64,000 nucleotides of DNA from Cricetomys ansorgei (lineage: Eukaryota > Chordata > Mammalia > Rodentia > Nesomyidae). The notes under the pieces were generated by a model, which worked only from the letters and a program-made list of their open reading frames with translations, had not been told where the DNA came from and made no database searches. The stretch is taken from assembly GCA_026225945.1 (NCBI GenBank), contig JAMJFZ010000853.1:124001-188000 (forward strand). The letters run 5' to 3'. Both the position numbers and the translations under genes were made by a program. Of the stretch, positions 58,253 through 64,000 are shown piece after piece (the stretch's first letter is position 1; every line of letters begins with the position of its first letter).

Positions 58253-60264
58253 ATCGGCAAATTCTAGAGTTGCTAGTTGTTTCAGAATGCACAGTGAGGT
58301 CCTGTGCATCCTTCCTGATCCCTCCCTCAGTGTAAAACTAGATTTATTTATTTACACATGTTTGCACATGTGTGTATGTGTATGCATGTGTGTTAGACTA
58401 GTTAATGTCAGATATCTTGTTTGATTGCTTTCCAGCTTACTTATTGAGGCAGGTTCTCTTGCTAAGCCCAGAACTCCTAATTTGGATAGTAGGGAGCCAC
58501 CCTGCCCTCTGGTCTCCTGTCTCTGCCTTTTGGACTGGTGTTTGAGGCAGCCACCAGGCTTGCCTAGCTTTTCCTTGGATTCTGGGGATCCAGACTCTGA
58601 CCCTGATGCTTGCACAGCTTACTGCTCTTCACTGAGTGCTCCGCCTATTGGGAAGGTTAATCATGATTGCCAGCTTGACTGGACTTAGGATTGTTATGAA
58701 GACACAGCAGAGGATGTCTGTGACCCACCAGGAATGCAAGCTGTTCCGTCCTGTGGGTGGGTCCCAGACGGAATAAAACTGAGAAAGCAAGTCTAGCACA
58801 CTCGCCTCCCTCTGCTCCTGACGGGGATCAATGTGACTGGCTGTTCAAGCTTCTGCCAGCATGCATCCCTGACTGGCGGACTGTGTTCCACAACTATGAG
58901 GCAGAATAATCCCATCTTCCCTTCAGTCGCGTTTGTCGGATATTCTGTCACAGTAACACATGCATGTTTTCATGTCTAAACTTAGTGGTAATCCCTAGAG
59001 GTGTGTAGGTCTAAACACATTAGTAGTAATCTTAGAGTAGCCAGAAAGTGTCAGTCAAGCATTTCCTCTTGGAGTGATCTATCCAAGAGTGAGTCCAGAT
59101 TCGAATTCTCTACTCGTTTCTCCTGGTGTCACCCACCATTTCCATGCCTGCATGAATGCTGCTTGTCCCTCCTTGTGTCTGTGTCTGTGTCCCAGAACAA
59201 AGGGCTTTTCTCTATGTTTATTAAACAGTACAGAAAGTGCCATACTGCGGAAAAATGAGGGCATCTTTACAGGAATCTTTAGCAGAGTTTTCCAGGGGAT
59301 GAAACCTTACTGACTCTAACTTCACTGGGTGGCCCAGATAACAGGGTGTACTACGAATATCACTGCACAGACGTAGCAGTCTCTGTCCATGTCACTTCCA
59401 ACATTTATAGTGGATATTTGTTTTATAAGGCTGTTTTTTATCTATTTGCTGTTTCCAGTGTTTATTATCATAATATACACATACAACATGCATTACTCAT
59501 GGGTCCGACGTGGATGAGTATATAATTTAAGATTAAAGCTATGCATTAGCTTGGGTTGTAAAACTTGATTACATGGGACCCAAGGTAAATAAGGCTGGCT
59601 GTTACATTGTTCTCTTAAAGGCAGGCTAAACAAACAGGCTGAGTACTCAGCAGGATGCCGATCTTAAGTCATGAGTGACCTCAAGGTGTGTTATTAACTC
59701 TTTTTGTGAGGTCCAGCAAAATTTCGCCTCTTAGAATGTTGGAGATATTTTTATAATAATGTATGCCACATAGAGGTAGGCATTAGTGTATCCATATGTG
59801 GATGGAGCCATCTGAGGGTCAGCACTGAGATATAACCTGCTCAAAGCCAGACAGCTAGTAGGTGGCTGTTATTCTCTGCTTCACAAAGGCTCATGCCTTG
59901 AGCCTTGGCCCCCAGCTCATGGTGCTATTGCCGATGGAAGAAGCTAAGGAGGAGAAGTCTAGTAGAAGGGGGGTGGTTATTGGTAGAGTTGCCCTTGAAG
60001 GTAGTTTGGGGGCCCTGGCCCATCTTTTCTTTCTGTTTCCAAGTTGGTAGACATGAACAGTTTTGCTTGACCAGTGCCTCCCTCACTGCCCTCACCGCAG
60101 GCCCCAAAGCAATAGAGCTGACTGGCCGTGATGAAAACCTCTGAACCAGTGAGCCAAAAACCAACTCTTTCTAAGTTGATCAGCTATGTATGGCACTTTT
60201 GTCACAGAGACAGGGCCAGATCCAGGGTTCCAGCATGTTTCTTCGATTCCAACAACTTATTTAT

Positions 60265-60365
60265 TTGATTTTGTTGAGACAGGGTCTCATTATGTAGTTC
60301 AGGGTGGCTTCAAAATAGCAACCCTCCTACCTTAGCTTCTGGAGTGCTGGGATTACTAGAACCTG
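60265..60365 (-). repeat. B1-like SINE
   Basis: ttgagacagggtctcattat and gagtgctgggattactagaa. Confidence 0.75.
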
Positions 60366-61749
60366 CCCTCCTGCTGTTCACAGCTGTGTTTTTATGATGT
60401 TTTCCCTGCCCCAATAAAGGCAGAAAGAGTCACACTATAAAAATCAATTCCCGTGTGCACATTATAGTTTGAAGTTATTATCTTTAAATAATTTCAGGCC
60501 TGTTTGGAATGCTCAAGCCAGTGGTGAATGAGAGGGGATTAGATTGGAAGGGTCGTGTGAGAGTGGGTGAGGCCGGGTAGGCTGTTGCATGCATTGCTCT
60601 GCCTGATGTCGCAGTGTGCTTAAAATTAGATTCTTGCTTTGATAGATTTGCCAGAGAATCACATTAAAAAGAAATTAAAAGTCTATTGAAACAATGCAGA
60701 CAAATGAGGTGATACAGCATGAAGACATGGAAGGGAGGGTGGCCTTACAGATGTATAACTTAGATGTCAAGACCTGCAGGTCCGTGAACTCCTGGTGTAG
60801 TGCGTGAACCCCTGGAGTAGTGAGATGCTATCATAGTGATTGACTTTCCTGCCTCCATCTTTAGAAGCCTTCTTCAGTGCCTCCTTAGCAGTCATTTTTG
60901 TTCCTGGTTACAGCATTTCTCTCACTTGTTATCAGTCTTTAGGGGAATAGGCATTTATTTACTTTGCTGGGTACTTATCTTATGGGGCTAGGATTGAATC
61001 AAGGGTCCTGCACTGGCTAGACAAGTAGGGTACCACTAATCCCCATACCCCGCCTGGGCCCACTTTGCTGCCTGCTTTTCTCTATGGAAATGTCGAACAC
61101 CCCAGTAAGTGCTGCGGAGAACTTGGGGCTTAACCTTTACGAGGTGATCATTTATTTTCATTCTGATTCCAGTGTAAAACCCCAGCCTGACCTCCTGTTG
61201 TTCCCATAAACTTTTAGTCTTCTGCTGGACTCTGGGCATGGAACCTGACCACTTCAGGGCCCGAAGAAGTGGATCTGCAGGTCTTACCACCTCTAGAGTA
61301 GACTTCCCTCCCAGCCTAGTTCGCAAGTTTAGTCTTGCTTTCACGACTCTCTCATCACAGAGCAGCAGCGGAAGAAGGACATTTTTTTGGGGGGCTTACA
61401 GTTCTAGAGCAGGAGTCCATAACGACAAGGAGACATGGCAGCTGGCAGAGATGAGCCATCCTGTCTCAGCCGCACAGGAAGCAGAGTGTGAGCAGGCCTT
61501 CAAAGCCCGGCTCCAGTGATATTCTCCATTGAGTCTCCCTGTCTTCCCCTAAAGAGCATCACCAACTGGGGACCAGGTGTTCAAATGCATGAGTCCATGG
61601 GTGGCATTTCTCCTTAAAATGGCAATGACCTACATTTCTGTTAGCCCACTTCTAATCTTTTCAAATTCCTCTTGCAAACTAGTGTCAAAGAATACAACCA
61701 CTCAGTTTTGGCCACAGATATGACCCCACTTCTTAGGTGCTGGTTCGTG

Positions 61750-62125
61750 TGTTAGTTATTTTTACTTTTGCTGTGACCAAATACCTGAGAGATCTATTGA
61801 AAGCAGGAATTATTATTTTGGCTCATGGTTTTTGAGGTTTCACTCCATATTCTTGGTATCCGTGGATTTTTTGGGCCTCTGATGTGGCAGTAAATGATAG
61901 GAGCACATGGCAGAGACTACTCAGCTCATGGCATACCTTAAGCAGAAAGAGAGATAGAGAAATAGACCGATAGATAAATAGATAGATATTATCTCCATCC
62001 ACCCCCCCCTTTTATTTCTTCCATGCAGTTTATTGTGTGGTATCACCCACATTCAGGGTAGGTCATTCCTCCTTAGTCAATCCTTTCTGGAGGCATTCTC
62101 ACAAACACACCATAGGTGTGATTTT
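61750..62125 (-). repeat. Interspersed repeat related to the 12345 family, with GATA tract
   Basis: Starts acttttgctgtgaccaaata, contains ttattttggctcatggtttt and a short GATA repeat at 61963-61988, and ends near cacaaacacaccataggtgtg. Confidence 0.5.
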
Positions 62126-62249
62126 TTTTTTTTATTCTTGTAAACTGTTCTCAATGCAGTCATGTTGGCAATGAAGAATCTCCCACAAAGGACAAAGCTT
62201 TAGCAGATACTGCTTATCAATGGTGGTACCCCATACACTGTCAGCACTG

Positions 62250-62450
62250 TGAGGATCTCCTTGTTTCACCACATCTTTGCCAACATTTGATGCTGTCAGT
62301 CTGTAAAATTCTAGCCATTCTGTTTGGTATGAAGTAGTTATACCCTGAGGTTAGAATTTGAGTTTCCATTATGACTCAGGGGGTCATAAATATTGCATAA
62401 ATATATTGGCCACTTGGATATAGTCTTTTCTGAAAGACCTAATTATAATA
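62250..62450 (-). mobile_element. Ancient LINE-1 fragment
   Basis: The phrases ttgtttcaccacatctttgcc, ctagccattctgtttggtat and gaagtagttataccctgagg resemble antisense 3' LINE-1 sequence common to mammals. Strongly decayed. Confidence 0.55.
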
Positions 62451-62469
62451 ACTTTTGTTTTGTTTTGTT

Positions 62470-62612
62470 GTGTTTCAAAATAGGGTTTCTCTGTGTAGCC
62501 CTGGCTGTCCTGGAACTCGCTCTGTAGACCAGGCTGACTTTGAGCTCAGATCTGCTTGCTGCTACCTCCTGAGTCTTGGGATTAAAGGTGTGCACCACCA
62601 CTGCCTGGCTTG
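62470..62612 (-). repeat. B1 SINE
   Basis: Reverse B1: tagggtttctctgtgtagcc, ctgtcctggaactcgctctg and gattaaaggtgtgcaccacc. Confidence 0.94.
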
Positions 62613-62669
62613 CCAAATTTCTTATTAGGCTTTCATTGCTCTTCTTATTGATTTATAGATTGTAAAAAG

Positions 62670-62872
62670 TAATTAATAATTAATTGATCAATTATTTGTG
62701 TGTGTGCATGATAAGTGTGTTTGGGGGGCACATATGCCATACCATATGTTTAGTGGTAAGAGCCAGACTTGAAGAGCTGGTTCTCTTTTTCCACTGTGGG
62801 GTCAGGTATTGAACTCAGATAAACATATTTGAGTGTTAAGGGCCTTTAACAACTAGGCCATCTCAACAGTCC
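62670..62872 (-). repeat. B3-like SINE remnant
   Basis: ggtattgaactcagataaac and aactaggccatctcaacagt in a decayed reverse element. Confidence 0.55.
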
Positions 62873-63027
62873 TGATTTGTAGATTTTTATTAATTGAAGT
62901 ATATATCTTATATATAAATTCTTTGGGTAAATGTATTGTGAATTTGGCTTGTATTTACATTTTTAGATTTTTTTCTTTTTTCTTTCTTCTTTTTCTTTTT
63001 CCTTTTTTCTTTTTTTTTGTTTTTTGC

Positions 63028-63168
63028 CAGGCAATGGTGGCACATGCCTTTAATCCCTGCACTTGGGAAGCAAAGGCAGGTGGATCTCTGTGATCTCAAT
63101 GCCAGCCTAGTCTACAGAGTGACTGTCAGGACAGCCAGAGTTACCACAGAGAAACTCTGTCTCAAAAA
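63028..63168 (+). repeat. B1 SINE with derived variant
   Basis: Forward B1: ggtggcacatgcctttaatc and ccagagttaccacagagaaa, close to the variant at 22487. Confidence 0.93.
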
Positions 63169-63177
63169 AGTTTTTTT

Positions 63178-63285
63178 TTTCAGAGTCTCACTTTGTAGAT
63201 TGGGCTAGCTTAAATTCATGATTCTCCTGCCTCAGCCTCATGAATGTTAAATTACAGGAATGTACATTGATATCCAGCTTCTTAA
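63178..63285 (-). repeat. B1-like SINE
   Basis: Reverse: agagtctcactttgtagatt and ctcctgcctcagcctcatga. Confidence 0.65.
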
Positions 63286-63593
63286 TGATGCATTTGATGG
63301 AAAACAAAAACTCTCTTCTTTGGGGAGGGGACTCTCAGGTTGGCCCTAAGGCCTCAAGCCTGCTTTGTGCCTGGTTTATTGCCGATTGTCGACCCTCTGA
63401 TTCATAACAGTCTTAAAGGTTGTCTGCTAATTTTTCATCTTGATTTACTGCTTTCTGAATTCTGTTTAACAAATTCCTATTTTCCTCACTGTCACAGGAT
63501 ATCATTTTATACTTTTTTCTTCAAAGCTTTGATTTAGAATATGTTGATTTTCAAAAATTTTAATGAATTTGATCTGCTGAAAATAAACACTTA

Positions 63594-63778
63594 AGGGCTG
63601 GAGAGATGGCTCAGCAGTTAAGAGCACTGATTGCTCTTCCAGAGTCCTGAGTTCAATTCCCAGCACCCACATGATGGGTCACCACCATCTATGGGGTCAG
63701 ATTTGCCCTCTTCCGGTATGCAGGTGTACATGCAGATAGGGTGCTCATATAAATAAAATAAATAAATCTTTAAAAGAA
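63594..63778 (+). mobile_element. B2 SINE, young, with 15-bp target-site duplication
   Basis: Forward B2: ggctggagagatggctcagc (A box) and ctgagttcaattcccagcac (B box), with a 3' end of aataaataaatctttaaaag. GAAAATAAACACTTA flanks both sides (63579-63593 and 63779-63793). Confidence 0.96.
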
Positions 63779-63839
63779 GAAAATAAACACTTAGGTAAAC
63801 TTGAATAATGACTTGGCTACACATGCATTAAAAATCGTT

Positions 63840-63918
63840 TTGGTGCTAGTGATCGAACCCAGGAACGCAGGAACGCACATGGTAAACAAGTGCGCTGCCA
63901 TTGAGCTACAGCTCTATT
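63840..63918 (-). repeat. ID-like SINE
   Basis: Reverse of the ID core: gatcgaacccaggaacgcag and gccattgagctacagctct. Confidence 0.7.
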
Positions 63919-64000
63919 GATTTTTTATTATTCTTTACAAGTTCATATACATGTATGTGTGTTGTGTATATAATGTACAACATGACATTTATATACAGAT

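Larger units (their letters stand above)
51603..64000 (+). other. Probable Dnajc6 first intron
   Basis: No further auxilin exon (for example the one starting GASSPDMEPSYGG) was found to the right edge, which fits the large first intron of this gene. Repeats are listed separately. Nothing else was recognised in 51603-52320, 53700-55160, 57590-58090, 58440-60260 and 60370-61750. Confidence 0.55.

Overview
The window is nuclear DNA from a muroid rodent. It carries dense B1, B2/B3 and ID-type SINEs, URR1-like hAT-Charlie elements, long dinucleotide tracts, solo LTRs and very low coding density. The species cannot be named from sequence alone. Several B1 copies share a derived variant that may mark the lineage.

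Two gene anchors fix the locus. Adenylate kinase 4 (Ak4) exons are on the left: three copies of the first coding exon at 1437, 5248 and 9064, a damaged third exon at 9720 and the terminal exon at 19859. The short first coding exon of auxilin (Dnajc6, starting MKDSENK) is at 51581 on the same strand. This matches the conserved mammalian order Jak1-Ak4-Dnajc6-Leprot-Lepr, so this looks like the canonical Ak4 neighbourhood rather than a dispersed retrocopy.

Positions 1-9333 are a tandem array of a 3,812-bp unit: two full copies and a truncated third, possibly continuing off the left edge. Each unit carries a CpG-island promoter and the first coding exon with its P-loop. The third copy ends abruptly in 17 bp of telomeric repeat, after which the sequence is unrelated to the unit. 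The next Ak4 exon (9720-9839) has a destroyed splice acceptor (AG to GG), an in-frame TAA and a doubtful donor. I found no exon for the middle of the protein (roughly residues 89-185) before the terminal exon, which is intact and followed by a probable 4.3-kb 3'UTR. As it stands, the window cannot encode full-length AK4. Either Ak4 is broken here, or this is a decayed downstream duplicate of an intact gene to the left, or the assembly has lost exons.

Positions 24-46 kb are intergenic: repeats, a 5'-truncated processed pseudogene of the SR-cyclophilin Ppig (27131-28662), two minisatellites, and LTRs near 33-34 kb. A CpG island at about 46 kb, the MKDSENK exon at 51.6 kb, a second CpG-rich block at 52.4 kb and a candidate alternative start exon at 57.55 kb outline the 5' end of Dnajc6. 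The rest of the window to 64 kb is read as its first intron.

Two solo LTRs of one family have exact 6-bp target duplications (21557-21994 and 33207-33659). A second short interstitial telomeric tract (56717-56738) lies inside a SINE. No functional tRNA, rRNA, CRISPR array or prokaryote-like system was seen.
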